Made by a program: the position numbers and the translations under genes. DNA of 64,000 bases from CAVTBX01 sp963733135 (lineage in GTDB: Bacteria; Actinomycetota; Thermoleophilia; Gaiellales; Gaiellaceae). Shown here piece after piece: positions 47,574-57,525 of this stretch (its first letter is position 1; every line of letters begins with the position of its first letter). The notes under the pieces were generated by a model, which saw nothing but the letters and a program-made list of their open reading frames with translations, did not search any database and had not been told where the DNA came from. The stretch spans positions 1 through 64,000 of the forward strand of contig CAVTBX010000007.1 of the NCBI GenBank assembly GCA_963733135.1, read 5' to 3'.

Positions 47574-48421
47574 CGGCGGAAGCGACGCTCGATCGTCGAG
47601 TCCTTGGCCTTCCGGCCGTTCACCTCGGCGTACTTCGGCCGAGTCCATGAGTCGAGGATCAGCCGTGAGTAGCGGCCGAGCATCATCATGATGTGCGCGG
47701 CCGCGTAGGGGCCGACGCCCGGAAGCTCGAGGAGCTCGGCCTCGACCTCCTCGTCGGGCAGGTCCTCGGGTGATGCGGTCGCAAGCAACTCGAGGTCGAG
47801 CTCGCCCGAGGCCACGGCCTCGGCGAGCGAGCGAAGATAGGCGCCTCGGTATCCGGCCCGGACCGTGTCTGCGTAGAAGGTGAGCGGCGCCTCGGCCATC
47901 GCGGCCGGGGTGGAGAAGGCACGGCCCAGCGGCGAGTCGGGAGGCGCACCGGGCGCCGGCTCGCCGAGATGCTGCACGAGCGCGCCGACCATCCGAACCG
48001 TTGCCGACCACGCACAGTTCGTGGTGCAGATCGTCTTGACGACGTCCTCGAAGACGGTCTGGCTCCTGATGATGCGCCCAGCGCCGCGGGTGATCCAGGC
48101 GAGGCTGGGATTCTCGGCCGCCTTCGCGTAGAACGCCGAAAGATCCTGCTCGAGCCGGAGTATGTGCGCCGCGGCCTCGAGCGCCGCCGGAGCCGGTCCA
48201 CGGCCCTCGAGTGCGACGCTCGCGTGCCCCGCTCTGCCCGCGGCGATCTTCAAGGTTCGCGGTCCCGAGCTCGCAAGCCGCACGGTGACCTCGAGCGTCC
48301 GGCCGTCCTCGCTCGGCCGAAAGGGTGGCAGGTCGACGAGCCCATGGGATTGGATCGTGCGCGGGAGGTCGACGGGCTCGCCGCCGGCGCCGACGAGCGG
48401 GAGCTCGCCGACGATCCTCAA
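47486..48421 (-). CDS. AlkA-like HhH-GPD DNA glycosylase
   Basis: 311 residues. Helix-hairpin-helix and GPD region LLELPGVGPYAAAHIMMMLG followed by the catalytic Asp in RYSRLILDSWTRPKYAEVNG. Upstream SLAWITRGAGRIIRSQTVFE and DVVKTICTTNCAW fit the 3-methyladenine glycosylase II fold. Likely removes alkylated purines. TTG start overlapping the upstream cupin stop (TTGA). Fits other repair genes in the window (dinB, ogt). Confidence 0.82.
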   Translation of the reverse strand: MRIVGELPLVGAGGEPVDLPRTIQSHGLVDLPPFRPSEDGRTLEVTVRLASSGPRTLKIAAGRAGHASVALEGRGPAPAALEAAAHILRLEQDLSAFYAKAAENPSLAWITRGAGRIIRSQTVFEDVVKTICTTNCAWSATVRMVGALVQHLGEPAPGAPPDSPLGRAFSTPAAMAEAPLTFYADTVRAGYRGAYLRSLAEAVASGELDLELLATASPEDLPDEEVEAELLELPGVGPYAAAHIMMMLGRYSRLILDSWTRPKYAEVNGRKAKDSTIERRFRRYGPYAGLAFWLVLTRDWVEDEEAPPALA

Positions 48422-48816
48422 GCCTGCGTCGTCTCCCAGGGCGACGGTGTGAACGGCTGGCCGGGCGTCCCCCCCACGATGAGGATGAGCGTGTCGGGCT
48501 CCTGCGCCGAGGCCTCGCGGACAGAGCCGGGATCGGGCACGTATACGAGCGTTCCCGCCGGCGCGTTGATCGTCTCGTCATCGACGGTGAATCTCGCGTG
48601 GCCGCGGGCGACGAAGTAGAGCTCTTGGTGGTGCGTGTCGCTGTCCTCTGTTTCCGTGTGCCGCTCGATCACGAGCTCGCCGGCCTCGCGCCCCTTCCAG
48701 GCGTTGACGCCGAACCCCGTGATCCCGAAATGGAGCCGGACCGGCTTCCATTCGCCGGCGTCCGACGGCTGGCTGGGGATGTCGTCGACGTTGATGCTCT
48801 GAGCCGGTTCGGGCAT
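48418..48816 (-). CDS. cupin-domain protein
   Basis: 132 residues from ATG 48816 behind gggaggc. Single cupin barrel: GITGFGVNAWKGREAGELVI, THHQELYFVARGHARFTVDD, ETINAPAGTLVYVPDPGSVR, a metal-binding-type HH/E pattern. Translationally coupled to the glycosylase downstream. Function unknown. Confidence 0.82.
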   Translation of the reverse strand: MPEPAQSINVDDIPSQPSDAGEWKPVRLHFGITGFGVNAWKGREAGELVIERHTETEDSDTHHQELYFVARGHARFTVDDETINAPAGTLVYVPDPGSVREASAQEPDTLILIVGGTPGQPFTPSPWETTQA

Positions 48817-48847
48817 GGCGAGCCTCCCTGGTCGCTGAGTCCGGAGC

Positions 48848-48937
48848 CTAGAGGCTTGATGTCGCTGCGGACGCCGATACGCCCTGACTTGGTCTGAGAC
48901 GCCTTCACGGGGCGCCAGTTTCACATCAAGCCTCTAG
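48848..48937. repeat. 90-bp CTAG-bounded inverted repeat, element 3
   Basis: The ends CTAGAGGCTTGATGT and ACATCAAGCCTCTAG are perfect 15-bp inverted repeats sharing the first 14 bases with element 2. The right CTAG supplies the TAG stop of the minus-strand DUF192 gene. The interior is shorter and less symmetrical, perhaps a deletion derivative. Confidence 0.85.
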
Positions 48938-49383
48938 CCCTCGCCGCTCTCGACGCGCAGTCGGTCGCCGGATGCGACGCCCCAGCGGTCGAACGCGCCT
49001 TGATTCACCTCGAGCGCGACCGTGTACGGCCCGCCGGCCGCGTAGCTCGGGCAGGGCTCTTCCCGGCACGGCTCCATGTCGAGCACGGTGACGATCCGCC
49101 CATCCGCGTCAGCGAAAGCGATCGAGAGCGGGATCAGCGTGTCCCGCATGGTGAACGTCGAGGTCGTGGGCTCGTCGAAGAGGAACACCATGCCCGAGTC
49201 GGTCGGAAGCTCCTCCTGGCCCATCAGGCCCTCACGCCGCTCGTCCGTGGAGTCGGCCACCTCGACCGTGAGTGTCGTGCGGCCATCCGCACCCTCGAGC
49301 GCGACAGTTGCCGTTTCGCGGTCGTCGCCGCTACCACAGGCTGTGACCATGACGAGCGCCGCAGCAAGCGCGAGTCGGTGCAT
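48934..49383 (-). CDS. DUF192 lipoprotein
   Basis: 149 residues. Lipoprotein signal with lipobox VTAC (Cys16), then a DUF192 domain: EVADSTDERREGLMGQEELP, GMVFLFDEPTTSTFTMRDTL, IPLSIAFADADGRIVTVLDM and PYTVALEVNQGAFDRWGVAS. Probably anchored outside the membrane; function unknown. ATG start, divergent from hyuA with 20 bp between starts. Confidence 0.88.
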   Translation of the reverse strand: MHRLALAAALVMVTACGSGDDRETATVALEGADGRTTLTVEVADSTDERREGLMGQEELPTDSGMVFLFDEPTTSTFTMRDTLIPLSIAFADADGRIVTVLDMEPCREEPCPSYAAGGPYTVALEVNQGAFDRWGVASGDRLRVESGEG

Positions 49384-49403
49384 GGCGTCATCCTTGCAAC
49401 CGC

Positions 49404-51133
<1,730 letters not shown>

Positions 51134-51137
<4 letters not shown>

Positions 51138-52609
51138 CGATTCAGCTCCAAGTTCTCGGCAGCGCGCTTCGCGCCATTGCGGAGGAAATGGGCGCTGCTC
51201 TCGTCCGCGCTGCCTTCTCGGCGAACATCAAGGAGCGGCGCGATTGCTCGACCGCGCTCTTCGATCCCGACGGCCGGATGATCGCACAGGCCGAGCACAT
51301 CCCGGTTCACCTCGGCGCCATGCCGGAGGCCGTCGCCGCCGTTCGCGGGCGCGATCCGAGCCCCGGCGAGCTCTGGATCGTGAACGACCCGTTCACCGGC
51401 GGCACGCACCTGCCGGACCTCACCCTCGTCTCCCGCACGGAGGTCGGTTTCGCGGCCAGCCGAGCGCACCATGCGGACGTCGGCGGCATGGAGCCGGCGA
51501 GCCTGCCCGCGACGTCGACGGAGATCTTCCAAGAGGGGATCGTCGTGCCGCCTGTCCGCCTGAGTGACGACGTGATGGCCATCTTGCTGGCGAACGTGCG
51601 CGGGCCGGCCGAGCGCCGAGGCGACCTCCGCGCCCAGACTGCCGCCCACAGGCTGGCGGAGCGGAGGCTCGCCGAGCTCTGCGAGCTCCACGGTCGCGAG
51701 CTTGTCCTGCGAGCCATGGACGAGCTTCACGCATACTCGGAACGGCTCGTTCGCACAGCGCTTGGGCGCATCCCGGACGGACGGTACGAGGCTCGGGACG
51801 TACTCGAGCCTTTGAACGGCACGCTCGAGATCCACGCCGCGGTCACGATCGCGGGCGATGCCGTGAAGATCGACTTCGCGGGCACCTCAGCACAGCACGC
51901 CGGCAACCTGAACTGCCCGCTCGCGGTCACGCGCTCGGCGGCATACTTCGTCGTCCGCTCCCTGACGGACCCTGACGTGCCTGCGTCGGGCGGGGCGTTC
52001 GCTCCGGTTGCCGTCTCTGCACCCGCAGGGTGCCTCGTCGCGGCGCGGCCTCCCGCGGCCGTGGTCGCCGGAAACACCGAAACCTCGAGCCGCATCGTGG
52101 ACGTGCTCTTCGCAGCCTTCGGCCAGGCCGTGCCTGTCCCCGCCCAGGGACAGGGAACGATCAACAACGTGACGTTCGGCGGCCCCGGCTTCACGTACTA
52201 CGAGACGACGGGAGGTGGGCAAGGTGGCTGCCCTGACGGCCCTGGCCCGTCGGCGGTTCACGTCGCGATGTCGAACACGCTCAACACGCCGGTCGAGGCT
52301 CTCGAGCTCGCCTACCCGCTTCGTGTGGAGCGTTACGAGATTCGCCTGGGCTCGGGCGGCCGCGGGCGCAATAGGGGCGGGGACGGGGTCGTCCGCGACG
52401 TTCGGGTGCTCGAGGACTGCCGGCTCTCGGTGCTGACCGAGCGCAGGCGCCATGCGCCACAAGGAGCCGAGGGGGGTGAACCAGGGCTCCTGGGGCGGAA
52501 CAGCGTGAACGGCGCCGAGATCCCGGCGAAGGACACACGTCAGCTGCACGCCGGCGACGTCGTCCGGATCGAAACCCCAGGCGGCGGAGGCTGGGGCCAA
52601 TCCAGCTGA
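51134..52609 (+). CDS. hyuB: hydantoinase/oxoprolinase B-subunit (HyuB family)
   Basis: 491 residues. Starts LQVLGSALRAIAEEMGAALV and SANIKERRDCSTALFDPDGR. Characteristic ELWIVNDPFTGGTHLPDLTL, DFAGTSAQHAGNLNCPLAVT, GNTETSSRIVDVLFAAFGQA and GPSAVHVAMSNTLNTPVEAL. Partner of the HyuA ATPase subunit. GTG start coupled to hyuA. The substrate (5-oxoproline, hydantoin or N-methylhydantoin) cannot be read from sequence. Confidence 0.93.
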
Positions 52610-52644
52610 CGACCCGGCGCGATCTCGACACACGCGTCACACAC

Positions 52645-52711
52645 CCGTGACTCCTTGGCCGGTAGGCTCGCCGCGGGGAGGAGGCTGGGCACGCCTTAAG
52701 ACAGGCGCCTG
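52645..52711 (+). other. promoter-like motif and hairpin, similar to 5405-5470
   Basis: ggtaggctcgccgcgggg plus aggaggctgg matches the motif at 5418-5444. It is followed by CGCCT-taagac-AGGCG (about 52693-52708). It lies downstream of hyuB and before the convergent ogt stop; no plus-strand gene follows. Confidence 0.35.
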
Positions 52712-53275
52712 CTAGAAAAGAAGAGCGCCCTCGAGCTCGAGGAGGGCGCGCTTTCGCTCCAGGCCGCCGCCGTAGCCGACCAGGCTCCCGGTCGACCCGA
52801 GGATCCGATGGCACGGAACCACGATCGGGACTGGATTCCTGTTCAAGGCGCCGCCGACCGCCCGCGCCGCCCGCGGCCTGCCAATCCGCTCCGCGAGCGT
52901 CCCGTAGGTGGACGTCTCCGAGTACGGCACGCGGACGAGCTCGTGTAGCACTTCCTGCTGGAACGCCGGAATCCCGACCAGGTCGTAGTCGAGCTCGAAG
53001 CTGCGCCTCTGGCCGTCGAAGTACTCGCCGAGCTGACGGCGAACCGGATCGACGCGCCCTGCCACCCTGAGCACGCGCGGGCCCAACCGCGCCGACAGCT
53101 GCTCGAGCTCCCTCTCGGGCTCCGGCTCGAATGCGATCCGGCACACACCGCGTTCGCTGACGCCGAGAAGCAGCGGGCCGATCGGCGACTCCATCACGTC
53201 GTACGCCACGTCGACGAGACCCTCGTCCGCGGCCGCCTCGCGAAAGCGGGCGTCGAGCTCGGTGGGGACAGTCAT
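52712..53275 (-). CDS. ogt: methylated-DNA-protein-cysteine methyltransferase
   Basis: 187 residues. Alkyl-acceptor motif IVVPCHRILGSTGSLVGYGG with Cys155, Asn hinge in GALNRNPVP, and FQQEVLHELVRVPYSETSTY before it. Suicide repair of O6-alkylguanine. The ATG overlaps the stop of the ECF sigma gene (ATGA), so repair protein and sigma factor are co-expressed. Confidence 0.94.
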   Translation of the reverse strand: MTVPTELDARFREAAADEGLVDVAYDVMESPIGPLLLGVSERGVCRIAFEPEPERELEQLSARLGPRVLRVAGRVDPVRRQLGEYFDGQRRSFELDYDLVGIPAFQQEVLHELVRVPYSETSTYGTLAERIGRPRAARAVGGALNRNPVPIVVPCHRILGSTGSLVGYGGGLERKRALLELEGALLF

Positions 53276-53736
53276 ACGGACTCCTTTCTTCGCAGGCGTC
53301 GGACGCCGGACGACGCCGCCTGCCGCGCGGCCTCCTCGCTCGACCCGAGGGCATCGCCGATGTCGGCGTACGACAGGTCGTACCCGTACCGGAGGACGAC
53401 GGCTGCGCGCTCCTTCGGTGGCAGGTCATCGGCGAGCTCGGCCAGCTCTGCGTATGCGGGAGGCGTATCGCCGGTGGAGATCTCGACCTCCGGCTCAGGG
53501 ACGGGCCTCATGCGCCGTCGCTCGTCGATCGCGATGCGGGTTGCGATCGTGAAGACCCAAGCCCTGAGGTGGTGTGCATGCCGAAGCGCCGGATACCCGC
53601 GCAGCGCTCGCAGAAACGTCTCCTGAAAGGCGTCCTCGGCGTCGTTTCGGCCCAGGAGCCGAGTCAGGTAGCCGAACACCTCGTCCCGATGCTCCAGATA
53701 GAAGCGTTCGAAGGGCGGAAGGGCCACGGCGTCCAT
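53272..53736 (-). CDS. ECF-type RNA polymerase sigma factor
   Basis: About 154 residues. Region 2: FERFYLEHRDEVFGYLTRLL, NDAEDAFQETFLRALRG, RAWVFTIATRIAIDERRR. Region 4: LPPKERAAVVLRYGYDLSYA, DIGDALGSSEEAARQAASSG. No anti-sigma gene adjacent. Translationally coupled to ogt, suggesting a DNA-alkylation response (inference). Two adjacent ATGs (53739, 53736). Confidence 0.9.
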   Translation of the reverse strand: MDAVALPPFERFYLEHRDEVFGYLTRLLGRNDAEDAFQETFLRALRGYPALRHAHHLRAWVFTIATRIAIDERRRMRPVPEPEVEISTGDTPPAYAELAELADDLPPKERAAVVLRYGYDLSYADIGDALGSSEEAARQAASSGVRRLRRKESV

Positions 53737-53781
53737 CATGGGCTCTAACGCACGGGGGTGCCCAGATGTGAGACTGCCCGC

Positions 53782-54588
53782 GTGAAGGTCGGGGTCGTCG
53801 GACACGTCGAGTGGGTCGAGTTCCTCCGGGTGCCACAGGTGCCGAAGCCAGGCGACATCGTCCAGTCAGTTGAGCGCTGGGAGGAGCCGGCCGGCGGCGG
53901 CGGTGTCTCCGTCGGAGTCCTGGCCAGTCTCGCCGGCGAGGCGACGCTCTTCACGGTGTTCGGCGACGACGAGCTCGGCCACAAGGCGCACGACGAGCTC
54001 GAGCGACTCGGCATCCACGTCAGGTCGGTCTTCCGTGACGAGCCACAACGTCGCGCGATCGTCTTCGTCGACGCGGACAACGAGCGCACGATCACGCTCA
54101 TCGGCGGCAAGCTCAGGCCGCGGATCGACGAAGGCCTGCCATGGCACGAGCTCGCCGACTTCGACGCGCTCTACTTCACAGCGGGCCATCCCGAGGTCGT
54201 CGAGGCAGCCCGTGAGGCGAAGGTGCTCGTCGCGACCGCACGCGAGCTCGAGTACCTGAAGACGGCGCACGTCCGGCTCGACGCGCTCGTGCTCAGCGAG
54301 AGCGATCCTGCCGAGGCCTACGCGGGCGAGCTCGATCCCGAGCCCGAGCTCGTCGTTCGCACACGCGGCTCAGAGGGAGGCAGCTACCAGCCGGGCGGGG
54401 GAGACTGGGACTCGGCGGAGATCCCGGCGCCCACCGTGGACGCTTACGGCGCCGGCGACAGCTTCGCCGCGGGCCTCACGTACGGGCTAGGCCGAGGGCT
54501 ACCGATCGACGACGCGCTCGCGGTTGCCGCACGGTGCGGCGCCGAGGCCCTCACACGCCGAGGCGCGAACGGCGTGCGCGCGGCCTAG
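53782..54588 (+). CDS. PfkB-family carbohydrate kinase
   Basis: 268 residues. N-terminal GVVGHVEWVEFLRVPQVPKP and GGGGVSVGVLASLAGEATLF, and the C-terminal signature PTVDAYGAGDSFAAGLTYGL with the catalytic Asp of GAGD. Ribokinase fold; the sugar or nucleoside substrate is unknown. GTG start, divergent from the sigma gene with 45 bp between. Stop overlaps the convergent winged-helix gene. Confidence 0.9.
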   Translation: MKVGVVGHVEWVEFLRVPQVPKPGDIVQSVERWEEPAGGGGVSVGVLASLAGEATLFTVFGDDELGHKAHDELERLGIHVRSVFRDEPQRRAIVFVDADNERTITLIGGKLRPRIDEGLPWHELADFDALYFTAGHPEVVEAAREAKVLVATARELEYLKTAHVRLDALVLSESDPAEAYAGELDPEPELVVRTRGSEGGSYQPGGGDWDSAEIPAPTVDAYGAGDSFAAGLTYGLGRGLPIDDALAVAARCGAEALTRRGANGVRAA

Positions 54589-55679
54589 AGAGCCCGGAGC
54601 CGCACGTCGGCTCCTGTCGCCTCGGGGTCGAGGAATGCCAGCAGGCGGCGGCCTTCGGCGCTGATCCTCGCCTGCGCCCGCTTCGGGAGCTTCACTGCCA
54701 GGTGCACAGCCAGACCCCGGCTCTCGCGTCTCCAGCTTCCGACGACGACGCCGTCGTCGAGCACTGCACCCCGTCCCACCCAGTCGCCTGCAACAGCGAC
54801 ACGGCGGCCCGACGAGGCGAAGCGAGACCGGTCCGCGTGCGACAGCAGAGCGTTGTCGTACTCGGGAAGAAACCGCACCGGCGCCGGCGTCGCCGGGTCG
54901 GGCCGCGGGGCGTTCGGAAGGTCGAAGAGCTCGCGGCCTCTTTCGGTCCGAAAGGTCCTGAGCCTGGGCCGGAGGCGCTCGAGCACGGCTCGCAGCCCGG
55001 TCAGGCGCGACCACGCGGCGACATCGGCCGGGCTCGCGGGCCCGAAGGCGGCGAGGTAGCGAACCACGACGCCGTCGAGCGCTGGCTCGGACACCTGCGG
55101 CCGGCCAAGCCAATGCTCGACTGTCGTCGACCTCACCTGGCTCCTGCATCCCCAGAGCCCGCGTGGCGGAACCTGGATGAGCGCCAGGTGATTCCGGCAC
55201 GCGTACGCCAACGCCGCCGAGTCGAGCTCCGGAAAGCGATCCGCCAGCGCGCTCCGCAGCTCCTTGCCTGTCAGAGGGCGCTCTTCGAGCGCACGGCGCG
55301 CGGCCTTCAGCACGGGCGCCAGGTCGATCGCCAGTGTGGGAGGGCCGAAGTCCCGATGCCGTGCGAGCTCCGCGTCGAGGACCGGCTGCATGAGCGGTCG
55401 GAGAACGAGCGCGTCGTCCGCCGAGACGAGGTGAACCGTTCCCCGCATGACGACGATCCGAACGACCCGCCGCGACTCCAGGAGGCCGGAGAGCTCCTCG
55501 GGGTCGAAGCGCTCGAGCCGCGACCAAAGGGCCGTGTACGGGTCGTGAGGCTCCTGCGCCTGAAGCCCGACGAGATGCTCGATCGCGCGGAAAGCGCCCT
55601 GCGGCCCCCGTGCGAGCAGCAGCTGGCGAGCGAGTGTGGCCCGGTTGAGCGCCCGTGTCGACAGGACTTCAGATCCCAT
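54585..55679 (-). CDS. winged-helix DNA-binding-domain protein (HTH_42/DUF1006)
   Basis: 364 residues. Typical pattern: LSTRALNRATLARQLLLAR, EHLVGLQAQEPHDPYTALWS, VVRIVVMRGTVHLVSADDAL, VRYLAAFGPASPADVAAWSR, RFLPEYDNALLSHADRSRF and the C-terminal VVGSWRRESRGLAVHLAVKL. These DUF1006 proteins share a fold with YcaQ/AlkX crosslink glycosylases, so a DNA-repair role is possible. ATG start; divergent from mraZ. Confidence 0.85.
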   Translation of the reverse strand: MGSEVLSTRALNRATLARQLLLARGPQGAFRAIEHLVGLQAQEPHDPYTALWSRLERFDPEELSGLLESRRVVRIVVMRGTVHLVSADDALVLRPLMQPVLDAELARHRDFGPPTLAIDLAPVLKAARRALEERPLTGKELRSALADRFPELDSAALAYACRNHLALIQVPPRGLWGCRSQVRSTTVEHWLGRPQVSEPALDGVVVRYLAAFGPASPADVAAWSRLTGLRAVLERLRPRLRTFRTERGRELFDLPNAPRPDPATPAPVRFLPEYDNALLSHADRSRFASSGRRVAVAGDWVGRGAVLDDGVVVGSWRRESRGLAVHLAVKLPKRAQARISAEGRRLLAFLDPEATGADVRLRAL

Positions 55680-55726
55680 CGGACGATTCTCATCCAATCC
55701 CCGTCGTGGTGAATTGGAGTTGCCAA

Positions 55727-55760
55727 GTGGGGGAGAGTGGTTTAGAGTGGCCCAAGGTGG
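55727..55760 (+). promoter_or_regulatory. MraZ-box-like direct repeats
   Basis: Four GTGG units at 55727, 55737, 55747 and 55757, exactly 10 bp apart, in AGTGGGGGAG-AGTGGTTTAG and the following 14 bases. MraZ is known to bind tandem TGGGN-type repeats of 10-bp period ahead of its own gene. Located 22 bp before mraZ, so autoregulation is expected. Confidence 0.8.
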
Positions 55761-55781
55761 TAGAAGAATGGAGACGCCCCC

Positions 55782-56216
55782 ATGCTCCTTGGCGAACACG
55801 ACCACGCTCTCGACGACAAGAACCGACTGACCCTTCCGGCCAAGTTCCGGCAGTCCTTCTCGGACGGTGTCGTGCTGGCCAGGGGCATGGACGGCTGCCT
55901 CGCCGTCTACACGCGCAACGGGTGGGCGACCTTCGTCGAAAGCCGGCTCGCGGTGCTCGACCCGCTGAGCAAGGAGTCGCGCCAGATGAGCCGGTTCATG
56001 TTCGCCGGCGCCTCCGAAGCGGAACTCGACAAGCAAGGACGGGTGATGGTGCCGGGGCCGCTCGTGAAACATGCGGGCCTCGAGCGGGAGGTCGTGGTCG
56101 CCGGAATGCGCGACCACCTGGAGATCTGGGATCGCGCCGCGTGGCGCGAGCAACTCGAGGAGGTCGAAGGGAGTGCTGAGCTTGTTGCCGAACGCCTCGC
56201 AGCGAAACAGGACTGA
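55782..56216 (+). CDS. mraZ: transcriptional regulator MraZ
   Basis: 144 residues with two SpoVT-AbrB-like repeats: LLGEHDHALDDKNRLTLPAK with FRQSF, and SEAELDKQGRVMVPGPLVKH. First gene of the division and cell-wall cluster; normally represses it and binds the upstream repeats. ATG start; overlaps the start of rsmH. Confidence 0.96.
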   Translation: MLLGEHDHALDDKNRLTLPAKFRQSFSDGVVLARGMDGCLAVYTRNGWATFVESRLAVLDPLSKESRQMSRFMFAGASEAELDKQGRVMVPGPLVKHAGLEREVVVAGMRDHLEIWDRAAWREQLEEVEGSAELVAERLAAKQD

Positions 56217-57144
56217 GCACGTCCCCGTGCTCGCGGACGAGGTGCGCGAGCTCCTCGCGGTGCAGCCCGGGGAGACGGTCGTCGACGCCACGTTCGGCGC
56301 CGGTGGTCACGCGGCACTTCTCGCCGCCGACCTCGAGGACAGGGGCCGTCTCGTCGCAATCGACCGCGATCCGGAGGTGCGGCCGCTCTTCGAACGCTTC
56401 GCCAGGGACGCCCGCGTACAGACGCGCTTCCTGCGCGGCGACTTCGATGTCGTGCTGGGCCAGCTCGCGCAGAACCACGTCCGAGCCGATGCGGTGCTTC
56501 TCGACCTCGGCGTGTCGAGCATGCAGATCGACCGGCCGGAGCGCGGTTTCTCCTACGCGGTCGATGCGCCGCTCGACATGCGCATGGATCCTTCGGCGCC
56601 GAACTCCGCCCGCGAGCTCGTCAACGACGCCCCCGAGCGCGAGCTTGCGAATGTCTTCCGGCGCTACGGAGAGGAGCGCTTCGCCCGCCAGATCGCCGCT
56701 GCGATCGTAAAGCGCCGCGCCGAGCAGCCGTACGCGCGGACCGGCGAGCTGGTCGAGACGATCCGCTGCGCGATCCCGGCCCCGCGCCGCTTCGGAGACG
56801 GACACCCGGCAAAGCGCGTCTTCCAGGCGCTTCGGATTGCTGTCAACGACGAGCTTGGCGCGCTCGAGCGTGCCCTTCCGGCCGTCGTGGATCTCTTGCG
56901 ACCCGGAGGGCGGGTCGCAGTCATCAGCTTCCATTCGCTCGAGGATCGGATCGTGAAGCGGTTCTTCGCAGCCCAGGTCAAGGGTTGCACCTGCCCGCCC
57001 GATCTCCCTGTGTGCGTCTGCGGGCAGGATCCGCTTCTCCGGCTTGCGACGCGGAAGGCCGTTCGCCCCTCTCCCGGGGAGGTGGCGGCGAACGTACGCT
57101 CCGCCTCCGCTCGGCTCCGGGTCGCGATCAGGACGGAGGCGTAA
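56182..57144 (+). CDS. rsmH: 16S rRNA (cytosine1402-N4)-methyltransferase
   Basis: About 320 residues. EHVPVLADEVRELLAVQPGE, SAM motif VVDATFGAGGHAALLA, DAVLLDLGVSSMQIDRPERG, FSYAVDAPLDMRMDP, HPAKRVFQALRIAVNDELGA and VISFHSLEDRIVKRFF, with a C-terminal Cys cluster (GCTCPPDLPVCVCG). Modifies the ribosomal P site. Start uncertain: TTG at 56182 behind gaagggag, or GTG at 56173; both lie inside mraZ. Confidence 0.95.
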   Translation: MLPNASQRNRTEHVPVLADEVRELLAVQPGETVVDATFGAGGHAALLAADLEDRGRLVAIDRDPEVRPLFERFARDARVQTRFLRGDFDVVLGQLAQNHVRADAVLLDLGVSSMQIDRPERGFSYAVDAPLDMRMDPSAPNSARELVNDAPERELANVFRRYGEERFARQIAAAIVKRRAEQPYARTGELVETIRCAIPAPRRFGDGHPAKRVFQALRIAVNDELGALERALPAVVDLLRPGGRVAVISFHSLEDRIVKRFFAAQVKGCTCPPDLPVCVCGQDPLLRLATRKAVRPSPGEVAANVRSASARLRVAIRTEA

Positions 57145-57147
57145 CCG

Positions 57148-57525
57148 ATGGCATCTGCCGCCGCTCGGACGGCGCCGCGCCCGCGCCCCAGCCCTCGCCC
57201 GCAACGGCAGGCCGCGCCGCGACAACCGGTCACGCGGCCACGCCGGGCCTCGCGCCCTCGCGTCGCGGGCGCAGTCGTCTGGATCGTCCTCGTCGCCGCC
57301 CTGCTCGCCGGGATCGTCGCGTTGAACGTGGCCGTCCTCGGCCTCAACATGGAAATCGAGCGCCTCGACGTCCAAAAGGAACAGCTCGAAGCCCGGAACG
57401 CGGAGATCGCGGCGGAGCTCGGCGGCGTCGCGGCGGCCGGGCGCATCGAAGCCGCGGCACGCGGCCTCGGGCTGGTCGCACCCGCGCAGACGACGTACGT
57501 CGACGCGAACCGCCCGCGGCGGTGA
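57148..57525 (+). CDS. ftsL: cell-division protein FtsL-like
   Basis: 125 residues. Basic Pro-rich cytoplasmic N-terminus, one TM helix about 41-63 (AGAVVWIVLVAALLAGIVAL), then a short coiled coil (NMEIERLDVQKEQLEARNAE). FtsL topology in the expected position between rsmH and ftsI. The stop overlaps ftsI (GTGA). Confidence 0.85.
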   Translation: MASAAARTAPRPRPSPRPQRQAAPRQPVTRPRRASRPRVAGAVVWIVLVAALLAGIVALNVAVLGLNMEIERLDVQKEQLEARNAEIAAELGGVAAAGRIEAAARGLGLVAPAQTTYVDANRPRR

